Positions 28,001 to 36,688 of a stretch of 64,000 bases of DNA are shown here, piece after piece. The translations under genes were made by a program, and so were the position numbers. This DNA is from CAYQCE01 sp964415885 (lineage in GTDB: Bacteria; Zixibacteria; MSB-5A5; JAABVY01; JAHJOQ01). How positions within the stretch are numbered: the stretch's first letter is position 1; each line of letters starts with the position of its first letter. The notes beneath the pieces are model-generated. The model was given only the letters and a program-made list of their open reading frames with translations, had not been told where the DNA came from and did not search any database. The stretch is taken from the NCBI GenBank assembly GCA_964415885.1, contig CAYQCE010000001.1, positions 1-64,000 of the forward strand. The letters are read 5' to 3'.

Positions 28001-28671
28001 CACTAATCTTTGATGACAATTTCTCAACCGCCCAGAGCCTTACGGCAATGTCTGGAAGAGGAATCGGAATGGCTGCGGTGAAACGCGAACTGGACAAGCT
28101 CGGCGGCAGTGTCGAGATAGAGACAGAGATCGGCAGGGGGACTCGACAGATATACAGGATCCCGATCGAGGATTCGCTGGAGATACCGGAACTCACGGTT
28201 GACGATATCATGAAGCCCCTGATGGTCAAGGCGAGGGAGTATATGACCTCGGAGCTTGATCTGCAGATAACCGGGGGAGACGGAGGCAGATTCAGTCGAT
28301 CGGAGAAACTGGCTATTAAGAGTACTACAGCCATGATTGCAATAAAGGGAACGCTTCGCGGTACTTTCATGCTGAGTTTTGACGAGAAGCTCGCGCGATG
28401 TGTCGTAAGTCGGTTTTCAATGGATGACCTGACCGAGGCAGAGGTTGAGGCATATGCAGAGGATACGGTTGCCGAGATATCGAATGTCATTCTGGGCCAG
28501 ACGATAAGCGCGTTGCAAGAGGGTAACGACCTTGTCACTATTGAGCCGCCGGTCACGATTCGAACCAGCGCATCTCACGTCAAATACACGAAATCCTACA
28601 TATACACGAACAATATCGAAACCAACGAGGGAAGCCTGAGCATCAGTTTCTTTTCTTCCGATGCTCTTTGA
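25039..28671 (+). CDS. PAS sensor kinase: CheA-like Hpt and ATPase fused to a CheX phosphatase domain
   Basis: A 1210-residue soluble protein with an unusual order. About four PAS domains (starting near 50, 165, 285 and 400), a coiled coil (about 525-560, KLNEELEERVEERT), a further PAS-like region (about 565-690), an Hpt domain with phospho-acceptor His near 749 in FREIHTFKGTFS, a CheA-like HATPase (about 880-1045; N box HVFRNIMDHGLENVDDR, G box SDDGRGID, and MSGRGIGMAAVK), and a C-terminal CheX-like domain (about 1050-1210) with the E-x-x-N pattern in DTVAEISNVILGQT. CheA HATPases lack a HisKA dimer and phosphorylate an Hpt in trans or cis; CheX dephosphorylates CheY. A CheY gene follows 36 bases on, so one protein may both load and unload it. 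No CheW-like P5 domain is evident. Confidence 0.85.
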   Translation: MATRSRTIHQIEEDLLKLTGKINQFVSRVDTPGSANEQLSFAKLSLDSSCHPAVLVDSNANLIYFNDAALNKFGYTEEEFGQLSLLDLLPNRDPSAWSDLWAEIRKRMTYIEDTILKLANGDRQGAELTINYLRFDESEYAAVIVRDTLVHDSQDNDLWLNEYQYRNFVQKHEGIAFRTTLDFRPVLFHGALEEITGFSEEEFIEGGIRWDQIIHPDDIELFLERTDYLLRVPSSSAEIEYRIIRKDGVVRWLSEHIQSVCNVRGEPAYIQGFVYDITRHKEPEEDHRDSETKYRTMMEAMRDPVHICNQDHQIEYMNSAMIERVGRDATGDLCYAALHDRPDICPWCPWDETRLGKTQTREIVSPKDEKSYQITSSPVFHSDGSMVMLTIYRDVTDQKNADKELSFLSSVVQQSTEGVAVTDLNGRIMFINRAWAEMHGYNPDASFEGRHISLFHSEESYSIEIAQLSHDAIEIGSRSEEVEHKRNDDTFFTALTTTTVLTDNRGRKFALAMLAKDISDRKRVERELRKLNEELEERVEERTAHLQEELEGRERIETALLDETEKIQSLLDNAGQGFLTFGFDMKVDVEYSEECRKLFNGEIWGSLFPDLVYPDSEEKRDFLTSLLTDYFAETEPERVNLFMSLLPSEVFLNGRYIQVEYKPIVTPDNEREKRLLIVLTDVTEKHELLDQVEEEKNRLKMLVRAVTHYDELIDAVRGYECFCKSRVHRILESEESSDARIGELFREIHTFKGTFSQLEMKGAVDKLHGLESRISEIRSKSTNAIDELKTVIADSGIENWLDDDLRIVTGTLGHEFLSRKETLRVEPSHVVELEKQMISILSPAEMKLLLPKLRRMRCKSLKRMLSPFPEYLDRLASAFGKAIYPLEIEGDDITVDPERYQQFVKTLVHVFRNIMDHGLENVDDRIESGKDEQAKVRCCIGNDDEHLVIEISDDGRGIDAQKLREHAVKLGICDQATADSIPDSEIVTLIFDDNFSTAQSLTAMSGRGIGMAAVKRELDKLGGSVEIETEIGRGTRQIYRIPIEDSLEIPELTVDDIMKPLMVKAREYMTSELDLQITGGDGGRFSRSEKLAIKSTTAMIAIKGTLRGTFMLSFDEKLARCVVSRFSMDDLTEAEVEAYAEDTVAEISNVILGQTISALQEGNDLVTIEPPVTIRTSASHVKYTKSYIYTNNIETNEGSLSISFFSSDAL

Positions 28672-28707
28672 GCTGTTATCCCGGAATCGAGTTACCGGGG
28701 AGGGAAA

Positions 28708-29097
28708 ATGGCACGAATAATGATTGTTGACGATTCATCGATGATGCGCCGGAACCTGAAGAAAATAATCTCGGAAGCCGGTCACGAGGTGGTGGCCGAG
28801 GTGTCGAACGGGTCTGATGCCTGTACCACATACGAAGAATGCATGCCGGATCTTGTTACAATGGACATAACGATGCCGTACCTCGATGGTATAGAGGCGG
28901 TCAAGACCATCAAAGAGGTTTTTCCTGATGCGAATATCATCATGATCAGCGCTCATGGCCAGGAGGACAAGATCTACAAGGCGGTCAAAGCCGGCGCACG
29001 GGGATATATTGTAAAACCCATACGCCCGAGCAAGGTTGCACAGGTTATCGACCAGGTTTTATCCAGTACGAAACAGGATCAGCAACCACAACGCTGA
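28708..29097 (+). CDS. CheY-like single-domain response regulator
   Basis: A 129-residue stand-alone receiver. Acidic pair in IVDDSSMM, phospho-acceptor Asp in LVTMDITMPYLDG (about residue 54), Thr/Ser in IMISAHGQ and Lys in IVKPIRPSK are all present. GGGGAGG precedes the ATG. It lies 36 bases after the CheA-CheX fusion and is very likely its substrate. It ends 22 bases before the convergent aldehyde dehydrogenase stop. Whether it acts on a flagellar motor, a pilus or another target cannot be seen; no motor genes are in the window. Confidence 0.92.
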   Translation: MARIMIVDDSSMMRRNLKKIISEAGHEVVAEVSNGSDACTTYEECMPDLVTMDITMPYLDGIEAVKTIKEVFPDANIIMISAHGQEDKIYKAVKAGARGYIVKPIRPSKVAQVIDQVLSSTKQDQQPQR

Positions 29098-29119
29098 GCG
29101 GCGATCATTCCTCAGACGG

Positions 29120-30478
29120 CTAAGCTATCCAGATAGTCTTGATATTCACGAACTCCCGGATTCCATAGTGGGATAGCTCGCGCCCATAACCGGATTTCTT
29201 CACACCTCCGAACGGCAGTCGTGGATCGGACTTGGTCATGCCGTTTACGAACATGTTTCCTGTCTCAATTCTCCGAGCCACTCGAATTGCACGTTCGACA
29301 TCCTGTGACCAGACGGATCCGCCGAGGCCCAGCTCGGAGTCATTTGCGACCTCGACAGCCTCATTCTCGTTTTTGACTGGAATGATGGCGGACACGGGCC
29401 CGAATGTTTCCTCATCATAGGCCGGCATGCCCTTTGTAACGTTCGTTAGCACGGTCGGGAGGTAGAAAGCCCCCCTTCTGTCGGCTCTCTTTCCGCCGAT
29501 CAGGAGCTTTGCGCCCTTGTCTATGGAATTTTGAACCTGCTTGTGAAGTTCCTCGAGCAGGTCTTCACGCGCAATTGGACCAACCTCCGTATCTTCGTTC
29601 ATCGGATCGCCAAGCTTCATCGACTGCATGATTTCGGATTGCTCTCTCTCGAATCTCTCGAGCATGGATTCGACGACAATGAAACGTTTGGCGGCGATGC
29701 AGCTCTGTCCCTGGTTAATCATTCGAGCTTTGGCGGCCGTTTTCACACACTCTGAGATATCCGCGTCTTCGAGGACTATGTACGGATCTGATCCGCCTAG
29801 CTCCAGAACCGTCTTCTTGATTTCGCTGCCTGCAATCGATGCGACACAGCTGCCGGCGGGCTCGCTGCCCGTCAATGTAGCCGCTTTGACTATGGGATTT
29901 CGAATGACGGCTTCGACCTTGCTGGATGAGACCAGCAATGTACGGAAGAGATTCTCAGGGAGATCCGCCTCGCGGAAAAGCCTTTCCAGCGCCATGGCGC
30001 AGCCGGGTACGTTGGAGGCGTGTTTCAGCACACCCGCATTACCGGCCATAAATGCCGGTGCGGCGAAGCGCATGACCTGCCAGAAAGGAAAATTCCACGG
30101 CATCACGGCCAGCACGACTCCGAGCGGCTGAAAGGCAACGAAGCTCTTGGATGCGTCGGTTTCGATTATCTCGTCGGCGAGGAAGTCGCCGGCATTTTCT
30201 GCATAGTAATCACATACCCAGGCGCACTTCTCTACCTCGGCGCGCGATTCGGTGATAGTCTTGCCCATCTCCCGGGTCATTATCCTGGCCCATTCATCGA
30301 CTTTGTCGCGCAGCACGGAGGCGACGTTCTTCACGAGCTTCGAGCGATGCTCGAACGATGTCTCGCGCCAATCGAGGAAATCACTTTGCACTGCCTCGAG
30401 TATCTCCTCGACCTCGCTCTCCGTATGTTCGGGGTAGTCCTTGATCAGTTCATTGGTAGCTGGATTGATTGCTTTCAT
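29120..30478 (-). CDS. NAD(P)-dependent aldehyde dehydrogenase, succinate-semialdehyde type
   Basis: A 452-residue aldehyde dehydrogenase, similar in length and motifs to GabD/Sad-type succinate-semialdehyde dehydrogenases. The general base Glu is in LELGGSDP and the nucleophile Cys in NQGQSCIA. The NAD loop is around MPWNFPFWQVMR and TLTGSEPAG. The C-terminal PFGGVKKSGYGRELSHYG is family-typical. The exact aldehyde is a guess from overall similarity. It has no co-directional partner close by: the kinase gene upstream ends at 30670 and is separated by 190 bases with an imperfect hairpin. Confidence 0.9.
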   Translation of the reverse strand: MKAINPATNELIKDYPEHTESEVEEILEAVQSDFLDWRETSFEHRSKLVKNVASVLRDKVDEWARIMTREMGKTITESRAEVEKCAWVCDYYAENAGDFLADEIIETDASKSFVAFQPLGVVLAVMPWNFPFWQVMRFAAPAFMAGNAGVLKHASNVPGCAMALERLFREADLPENLFRTLLVSSSKVEAVIRNPIVKAATLTGSEPAGSCVASIAGSEIKKTVLELGGSDPYIVLEDADISECVKTAAKARMINQGQSCIAAKRFIVVESMLERFEREQSEIMQSMKLGDPMNEDTEVGPIAREDLLEELHKQVQNSIDKGAKLLIGGKRADRRGAFYLPTVLTNVTKGMPAYDEETFGPVSAIIPVKNENEAVEVANDSELGLGGSVWSQDVERAIRVARRIETGNMFVNGMTKSDPRLPFGGVKKSGYGRELSHYGIREFVNIKTIWIA

Positions 30479-30589
30479 ATTACCTCACCTTTCCGGAAGT
30501 CGAATCTGTCTCGAGTGTATTTCTGACTCCATAGCATCGGACTAATCCGATCGTATGTTCGAGATTGCCGTAAACTGATTCCGTTTGAT

Positions 30590-30619
30590 CAGAGACACGG
30601 TGTCGTATCCGTGCCTCTG
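30590..30619. other. Imperfect hairpin between the sensor kinase and aldehyde dehydrogenase genes
   Basis: Arms CAGAGACACGG and CCGTGCCTCTG, one mismatch, 8-base loop. No T-run on either side, so its role as terminator is uncertain. Confidence 0.35.
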
Positions 30620-30669
30620 CAAACTCAGATTACTGTTCTTGAGTCGTGTTGCAATTGGTGCATGAGTTC

Positions 30670-33600
30670 TCATACTGAGCGACCCTCGGGAGACTGATCC
30701 GTTCCTTTACTGCGCTGATTTTCTTCGATAAGCTTGTCGAGATTGGTGGGCAGGATTACCGTAAGTTTCGTCCCCTTACCGGGAGAACTCTCAACTCTGA
30801 TGTCACCGAAATGCTCCTTAACTATCTGGAAGCAAATCGACAGCCCGAGACCGGTTCCAACCCCGACCCCCTTAGTCGTGAATCCGGGATCGAATATCCG
30901 CGACAGGTGCTCGGAAGATATGCCCGAGCCAGTGTCCGATATCTCGATGTAGATATTTCTGTCTTTCTCGTAAGTCCTGATAGTGATTGTCCCGTCACAG
31001 GCTATGGCTTGTCTCGCGTTGTTGAATATATTCAGGAGTACCTGGTTCAGGCGTCCCGGGTAAACAGATACCGGACGTATCTCGCCGTAATCCCGTTCAA
31101 TCTTGATGTTGTGCTTGATTTCGTGATGGATCAGCGTGAGCGTGTCCTCGATTCCCTCATGAATGTCGACCTTCTTCAGCTCGGCTTCGTCAAGTCTCGC
31201 GAAACTCCGCAGTCTTCTGACAATTGATGTGACTCTCTCGGTACCGGATTTGATCACACGGTTTGCATCCTCAATCGCTTTTAGTGCAGTTTTGACCTGA
31301 GGATTGTCGTCGACGACGCCCGGCTGTTCCGATTCGAGTGACGTTCTCAGTTTGCTGATTGCGCGTATCAGTGTGTTGTGCATGCTGGCAACCGCGCCGA
31401 CAGGTGTGTTGATCTCGTGCGCGATTCCCGCTACAAGCTGGCCGAGGGAGGCCATTTTTTCCGACTGCACGAGCCGGCTCTGTGCCTCGCGGAGTTCCCT
31501 GTTGGTACGTTCGAGATCCTCGAGCAGGGATTTCATCTCTGTGATGTCATGCGCGACGCCGATCGCTTCGATTATATGCCCGTTGTTATCCTTTAGGAGA
31601 GCTGTTGCGGATGTGAACCATCTCCAGTCACCGTCTTTCGTGCGCATTCTGAACGGGTATGTCCCGGTTGGATGAGGATGATCCTGATACATGCCTTCGG
31701 CTATCCAGCGCTCGGTGTCCTCGCGCTCCTCCGGATGAATCAGCTCCAGCACTGATCGCCCTGTGAAATCCTCCGGGGCGAAGCCAGTCGCAACAGTGAA
31801 CTGCGGTGAGATGTAGTTGAACTCCCCCTTCGCGTTCATTGAGTAGATGACGTCCGTTGCCTTCTCGACGAGGCTTCGGAATCGTTCTTCGCTAACCCGC
31901 AGAGCCTCCTCGAACTGTTTCCTGCCGATGTAGACACCGATCATTTCAGCGGCTGTGCGGAGTAGCCGCACGTCTTCGCTCGTGAACTCATCGCCTTCCA
32001 TGCAGTCATCGAATCCTATGAAGCCGTACCATTTTGACCCGACCACAATTGGAAGCCCGAGAATGGACTTTATATCCTGCTCTTCAAGTAGATTTTGCTC
32101 AGATTCCGGGAAGTCCGCAACATGCCCCTGAATTGCCTCGCCTCGATCGAGCGTCTCTTTCCATCGCGTGAATCCGGATGAGTAGGGGAAGTGAAGCAGC
32201 TCCGAGTTGTCTATCTGCGGCTCAACACCTTCAGCGCACACCTCGTGCGTCTGACGCATGCAGAGGCCATCATCCGGATCCTCGATATTCTCGAATATGT
32301 ATACCCTGCTCACTCCGGTAGCGTTGAGCAGGTCCCTGAGCGCTGAATCTATAGCCTCGTTAAAACTGTCGCCGGTCAAAAGCGAGCGTGACAGGCTTGC
32401 GATGCCCTCCTCATATTCCAGTCTCTGTGACAGTGCCTTCTGTGCGAGGCGCTGTTCGGTTACGTCGCGACCGATACCGGCGAAGCAGATCAAGTTGTGG
32501 TCCTCGTCATAGACGGGGAAACCGCTGATATCGACGGTCTTCTTACTTCCGTCCTTCATCGTGGCATTCAGCTCGGTTCTGAAACTATCGGCATCGCTGT
32601 TGATCGCCTGCCGTATCTTCGTGAATTCTATCTCGCCAATGATCCCCTGCAAGCCGATTTCTCGCATTTCCTCTGGAGTATAGCCGGTTACCGCAGCGTG
32701 GGTCGGGTTGGATTCGAGGAAGTTGCCCTTCTTGTCCAGAATCACGATGCTGTCTCGCGAGTTGAGGAATATCTCCTTGTAGAGGCGGAGTTTGTCTTCG
32801 GCACGCTTTCGCTCCGTGATGTCTATACCCGTCGCGATAACGTATTCGACTTCACCGTTCGAATCGAGGATAACTGTATTGGACCAGGCGATGAGTCTGC
32901 GTTCGCCATTTTTGGTGAGCCAGTGATTCTCTCCACTGACGTATCCCTTTCGACGTCTTATTTCGGCGAACCGATCGGCGAGCATCTCTTTCTCCTCTGG
33001 CAGGACGAATATACCCTGAAAGCCTCTGCCGAGAACCTCGTTGGCTCTGTAGCCGCTTATCCGCTCGCAGGTGCGATTGAATATCAGAATTTTGCCGTGC
33101 GGATCGAGCACTATGACGAGTGCACCCGCCGTGTCGAGAATCGCTGTGACGAAACTCCGTTCCTTCCTTAGCTCCTGTTGCGTTTCTTTCAGCTCGGTTA
33201 TATCCGTGATTCCGCCGATGACTACTTTTTCGCCGCCGAGTTCGGTCAGTGCGAGAGACATCGAAGTCCAAATGATCTTCCCGTTTCTGTGTTTCAGTCT
33301 CACCTGGAAGTTGTCTACAACTCCTTCCTCACGAATCCTCGTTATTAACCGCTTGCGATCTCTTATGTCATAGTAGAACTCCGGGGTCGTCCTGTCCTTG
33401 ATTTCAGGCGTGCTGTATCCGACGAGGTTCGCGAGATGGTGATTCAGATAGATTACCCTGCCGTCCTCGATGCTGCTTACAATCGTGGGGGTAGGTGAGG
33501 TCTCAACGATTAGCTTAACCTGCTCGATTGTCTTGCGGTCTTTGGTGACATCCACAAATATCCATGCGCGACCAATCTCCGAGCCGTCCGAGTCGTGCAC

Positions 33601-35088
33601 AGGCAGGCAATAGAAAACTATCCATCTGGTTTCGTCGACTTCGAATTGGATTGCCTTCTTCTCCAAATCCATCCATGATTCAGAGGTGTCTGCGAGCGAA
33701 TCCTGGTTCTTCAGGACATCCTCGACCCTGAGCTGGAAGGCGCGTTTGTCACGGGCTCTCTCGGAGAGACGGTGAAGCAACGTATCCCATGTCTTTCCCA
33801 CTGCGTCACGTTCAGATACTCCGAAGAACTCGACAAATCGCCGGTTGACTGTACTGACAATTCCGGCGCGCCCCACCATGGCGAGGGCGGAGGGTGAGGC
33901 GTCGTATATTGCGCGGAGTTCATTCTGTTTGTATGAGAGTTCATCGAGTAACTGCTTCATCTCAGCGTTCTTCTTTTCGAGCTCCTCCTGAATCGAGAGC
34001 AAGTCGACATTCGCCTGAGCGAGTTCAAGAGTTCGACTCTCGATCTGTTTGGCCTTTTCGTCGAGCTTCCGGTTAGTATCACGTAGAACGCGCGTGCGCT
34101 CGTCGACCTCCCTCTCCAGATGCTGGTACGATCGTATGTTCTCTATCGCAAGTCCGACCATCGAGGCAAACGTCTCGAAGCGCGCAACATCCTGCTCATC
34201 GAGGTCTCTCTCGTGATGCTGCATATTGCCAGCTATTACACCGATCGGCTTGTTTTTGACCCTTAATGGCGTGAAGACCACAGCCTTTGTTCGGATTATC
34301 TGTCCCTGTTCCTTCGGCCATCTCGGATCGGCATTCAGATCATGAATGACAATGGTGTGGTTCGTCTCCAGACATTCCTGCATGTGGGGAGGACGCGGCA
34401 CGCTCGGGTCCTTGAATCTGTCCCTGAACATTTCGGTTAACTCGGCGGAGTCCTTCTCGAAGCAGAGTGACCTGATTTCAAAATCTCCGTTTTCAGCCAG
34501 GAAGCAGATTGCTCTGTCAAAGCCGAGTGTGCTCGTCAGAAGAACCGGAGTGTTATCCAGCAGTTCGTTTTCGTCATTGATTCGCGTGATCTCGTTCGAG
34601 AGCCTGCTCAGAGCCATGAGTTGCCTGTTGGAGAACTCGACTCGTGCAGTACGCTCTTTAACGCTCTGCTCAAGGTCCTGCGAATAGGACGCGAGTTTGC
34701 TGCGCAGAGCGACAATCTCAAATGCCTGCTGGACCACGATATCGAGCTCGTCGGATTCGAACGGTTTCAGAAGAAAACTCGTGGCTCCCCGTCTGATAGC
34801 CTCTCTGGCGAGCGATGCTGTACCGTGCGCGGTTAGAATAAGAAAGGGCGCTTCAGGAGAAATGTCTTTAACTCGATCCAGCACCTCGAGCCCGCTCATT
34901 TCCGGCATATTGAGATCACAGAGGACCAGATCGATTTTGCGATCACTCAGAATCGACAGGCCCTTCTCGCCGGTATCGGCAACGAGGCATTCGTATCCCA
35001 GATTGGTGAACATCCGGGCGACGTCCAGCCTCTGCTGGGGGTCATCTTCGATGTATAGAACAGTTTGTCGTTTGTTTTCATTGTTCAC
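30670..35088 (-). CDS. Giant sensor histidine kinase (receiver, GAF, PAS x4, GAF, PAS, HisKA, HATPase)
   Basis: A 1472-residue cytoplasmic kinase. It begins with a receiver domain (about 8-125; acidic IEDD, phospho-Asp 58 in LCDLNMPEMSG, Lys in LLKPFES), then a coil, GAF (about 150-300), long coil, PAS domains starting near 390, 520, 645 and 770, a second GAF (about 895-1055), a PAS near 1070-1190, HisKA with His near 1224 in GIAHEINTPVG, and HATPase (about 1310-1440; NIFNNARQAI, DTGSGIS, GVGTGLGL). An N-terminal receiver means that another kinase may control it. The start is a GTG. The AHEINTP type HisKA differs from the HDFNN type in the other kinases here. No regulator gene is adjacent. 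Confidence 0.92.
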   Translation of the reverse strand: MNNENKRQTVLYIEDDPQQRLDVARMFTNLGYECLVADTGEKGLSILSDRKIDLVLCDLNMPEMSGLEVLDRVKDISPEAPFLILTAHGTASLAREAIRRGATSFLLKPFESDELDIVVQQAFEIVALRSKLASYSQDLEQSVKERTARVEFSNRQLMALSRLSNEITRINDENELLDNTPVLLTSTLGFDRAICFLAENGDFEIRSLCFEKDSAELTEMFRDRFKDPSVPRPPHMQECLETNHTIVIHDLNADPRWPKEQGQIIRTKAVVFTPLRVKNKPIGVIAGNMQHHERDLDEQDVARFETFASMVGLAIENIRSYQHLEREVDERTRVLRDTNRKLDEKAKQIESRTLELAQANVDLLSIQEELEKKNAEMKQLLDELSYKQNELRAIYDASPSALAMVGRAGIVSTVNRRFVEFFGVSERDAVGKTWDTLLHRLSERARDKRAFQLRVEDVLKNQDSLADTSESWMDLEKKAIQFEVDETRWIVFYCLPVHDSDGSEIGRAWIFVDVTKDRKTIEQVKLIVETSPTPTIVSSIEDGRVIYLNHHLANLVGYSTPEIKDRTTPEFYYDIRDRKRLITRIREEGVVDNFQVRLKHRNGKIIWTSMSLALTELGGEKVVIGGITDITELKETQQELRKERSFVTAILDTAGALVIVLDPHGKILIFNRTCERISGYRANEVLGRGFQGIFVLPEEKEMLADRFAEIRRRKGYVSGENHWLTKNGERRLIAWSNTVILDSNGEVEYVIATGIDITERKRAEDKLRLYKEIFLNSRDSIVILDKKGNFLESNPTHAAVTGYTPEEMREIGLQGIIGEIEFTKIRQAINSDADSFRTELNATMKDGSKKTVDISGFPVYDEDHNLICFAGIGRDVTEQRLAQKALSQRLEYEEGIASLSRSLLTGDSFNEAIDSALRDLLNATGVSRVYIFENIEDPDDGLCMRQTHEVCAEGVEPQIDNSELLHFPYSSGFTRWKETLDRGEAIQGHVADFPESEQNLLEEQDIKSILGLPIVVGSKWYGFIGFDDCMEGDEFTSEDVRLLRTAAEMIGVYIGRKQFEEALRVSEERFRSLVEKATDVIYSMNAKGEFNYISPQFTVATGFAPEDFTGRSVLELIHPEEREDTERWIAEGMYQDHPHPTGTYPFRMRTKDGDWRWFTSATALLKDNNGHIIEAIGVAHDITEMKSLLEDLERTNRELREAQSRLVQSEKMASLGQLVAGIAHEINTPVGAVASMHNTLIRAISKLRTSLESEQPGVVDDNPQVKTALKAIEDANRVIKSGTERVTSIVRRLRSFARLDEAELKKVDIHEGIEDTLTLIHHEIKHNIKIERDYGEIRPVSVYPGRLNQVLLNIFNNARQAIACDGTITIRTYEKDRNIYIEISDTGSGISSEHLSRIFDPGFTTKGVGVGTGLGLSICFQIVKEHFGDIRVESSPGKGTKLTVILPTNLDKLIEENQRSKGTDQSPEGRSV

Positions 35089-35449
35089 AGACGGCCATCC
35101 TGTTTGCGCCTAATCGATCCAATATATTGTCTGAGTGCGCAAATCCAAAACGAAAGAACGCAATCGGACGCTCCAACAGATTACGATTACATCCACACTT
35201 ATATCTGCGAGCGCACTACTGTGCACGTTCGACTTGCGGGGATGACTTGTGCCGGATCGGTCAGTTTTCGGTGATGATCCTGCGAATGATATCCGTGACC
35301 TGACGACTGTTTCTGCCATAATTGCTCAGGACTGCCGCTCATCTTCGTAGTTCATCTGAGTGTAGCCGATAGCGAGGTTTCGGACGGGTGTATCGGTCTC
35401 GAAACAACCGCTGTTTTGCACTTTTCACTTTCTAACTGAGCTTCCAACT
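35089..35449. other. Intergenic region upstream of the giant kinase
   Basis: About 360 bases between the LapA-like gene end and the kinase start, both on the minus strand. I see no RNA gene, strong hairpin or coding frame. It should hold the kinase promoter and the end of the long PDH transcript. Confidence 0.4.
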
Positions 35450-35683
35450 CTACTTCGATTGGGAGCGGGATGTCAGCGAGAACACGAGCAGACCAATAAG
35501 GAAGCCTATGAATCCTGTCAATGGGATAAGGAGGTTCGCGGACATCCTGATGTCCCAGAAGAGAATGTTGACCTCGACCGTGTGGCTGTTCTGGATCAGG
35601 AGAACTATAAGCAGGGCGCAGAGCACCACAACGGCCGTCAGCTTGCCGCCCGGGCTTCCGGTTTGGGATGGCTGTTTCGTCAT
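35450..35683 (-). CDS. LapA/DUF1049-like small membrane protein
   Basis: A 77-residue inner-membrane protein with two hydrophobic segments (about 14-31 and 48-69) around the conserved-looking NSHTVEVNILFWDIRMSANL, as in the LapA (YciS/DUF1049) family, which in some bacteria helps in lipopolysaccharide assembly. Its start overlaps the stop of the MscS gene (ATGA type), so it is translationally coupled to it. The function here is not known. Confidence 0.8.
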   Translation of the reverse strand: MTKQPSQTGSPGGKLTAVVVLCALLIVLLIQNSHTVEVNILFWDIRMSANLLIPLTGFIGFLIGLLVFSLTSRSQSK

Positions 35684-36645
35684 GTTTTGCTGGCACTTTC
35701 GGAAGTGTTATCCGCAGACTTCGACAGCGGCACCGGCAGGGGAGAGCGAACGTGAAGGTCTCGCTGCGGAAACGGTATTTCTATATTGTATTCCCTGAAT
35801 TTTCTTACGATTGCTGAGTTGAGCTCGGAACGTATCCTCCAGTGACGACGCGGACTCGGGATCCAGACGCGCAGTTTCATATTCCAGGATGAGTCACCGA
35901 ATGTTGCAAACAGAACATCCGGTTTTGGCACTGATAGCACGTCGGGATGCCCATCGGCAACTTCCGCAAGGGTCTGCAGCACGTCCTCGAGGTTCGAGTT
36001 ATAGGACACGCCCACTTCGATATCGACCCTTATTTTGGGATCGCCGTGCGACCAGTTTATGACGCGCTGAGAAACGAATTCCGAGTTCGGCACGATGTAG
36101 GAGATATTGTTCAGCGATCGTATCGTTGTCGATCTCATGTTGATCGATAGCACATCACCTTCCGTGTCGCCGACCGTAACGCGATCGCCAACCTTTATGG
36201 GTTTCTCGAAAAGCAGGATTACACCCGAGACGAAATTGGAGGTCACGTTTTGGAGGCCGAAACCGATTCCGACCGACAGCAGCCCGAAGATTACTGCAAG
36301 CCCGCTCAGGTCTATGCCGACGAACTGAAATGCCACCAGTGCGCCGACGCTCATGACGAGGTAGTGCGTAATTCGCCGGAGGGGATACTGAGTGCCCTCT
36401 TCGATTTGGAATCGGTTCAGGATGCGTTTCATCAAGCCGCGAACAAGGAGCCTTGAGACGAGCAGGAAGAGGAGCATGACCACGACAAACATGATCAGCG
36501 ACATAAACGTGATCGGCGTCTCGTTCAGCTTGAATATCTCGTAGTGGAGAACAGCATCCGCAATTTGGAACATCTCATCCAGGGTCTTCGGGAGGTTGAT
36601 GCTCTCCATCAGAGAGTCCAAGTTGTTGTTTGTGCTCAGGCTCAT
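35680..36645 (-). CDS. Small-conductance mechanosensitive channel, MscS family
   Basis: A 321-residue membrane protein with about three helices at 45-65, 88-108 and 110-150. The pore helix and following beta domain show GLLSVGIGFGLQNVTSNFVSG, then ILLFEKPIKVGDRVTVGDTEG and IPNSEF-like VPNSEFVSQRVINWS, all typical of MscS. It opens when membrane tension rises, releasing solutes. It is followed by the overlapping LapA-like gene and preceded, 43 bases away, by the VOC-nitroreductase gene, at the tail of a long minus-strand run. Confidence 0.9.
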   Translation of the reverse strand: MSLSTNNNLDSLMESINLPKTLDEMFQIADAVLHYEIFKLNETPITFMSLIMFVVVMLLFLLVSRLLVRGLMKRILNRFQIEEGTQYPLRRITHYLVMSVGALVAFQFVGIDLSGLAVIFGLLSVGIGFGLQNVTSNFVSGVILLFEKPIKVGDRVTVGDTEGDVLSINMRSTTIRSLNNISYIVPNSEFVSQRVINWSHGDPKIRVDIEVGVSYNSNLEDVLQTLAEVADGHPDVLSVPKPDVLFATFGDSSWNMKLRVWIPSPRRHWRIRSELNSAIVRKFREYNIEIPFPQRDLHVRSPLPVPLSKSADNTSESASKT

Positions 36646-36688
36646 TATATCTTCATATCCTCAACTGTTAGAATCTGCATCGAAAAGC

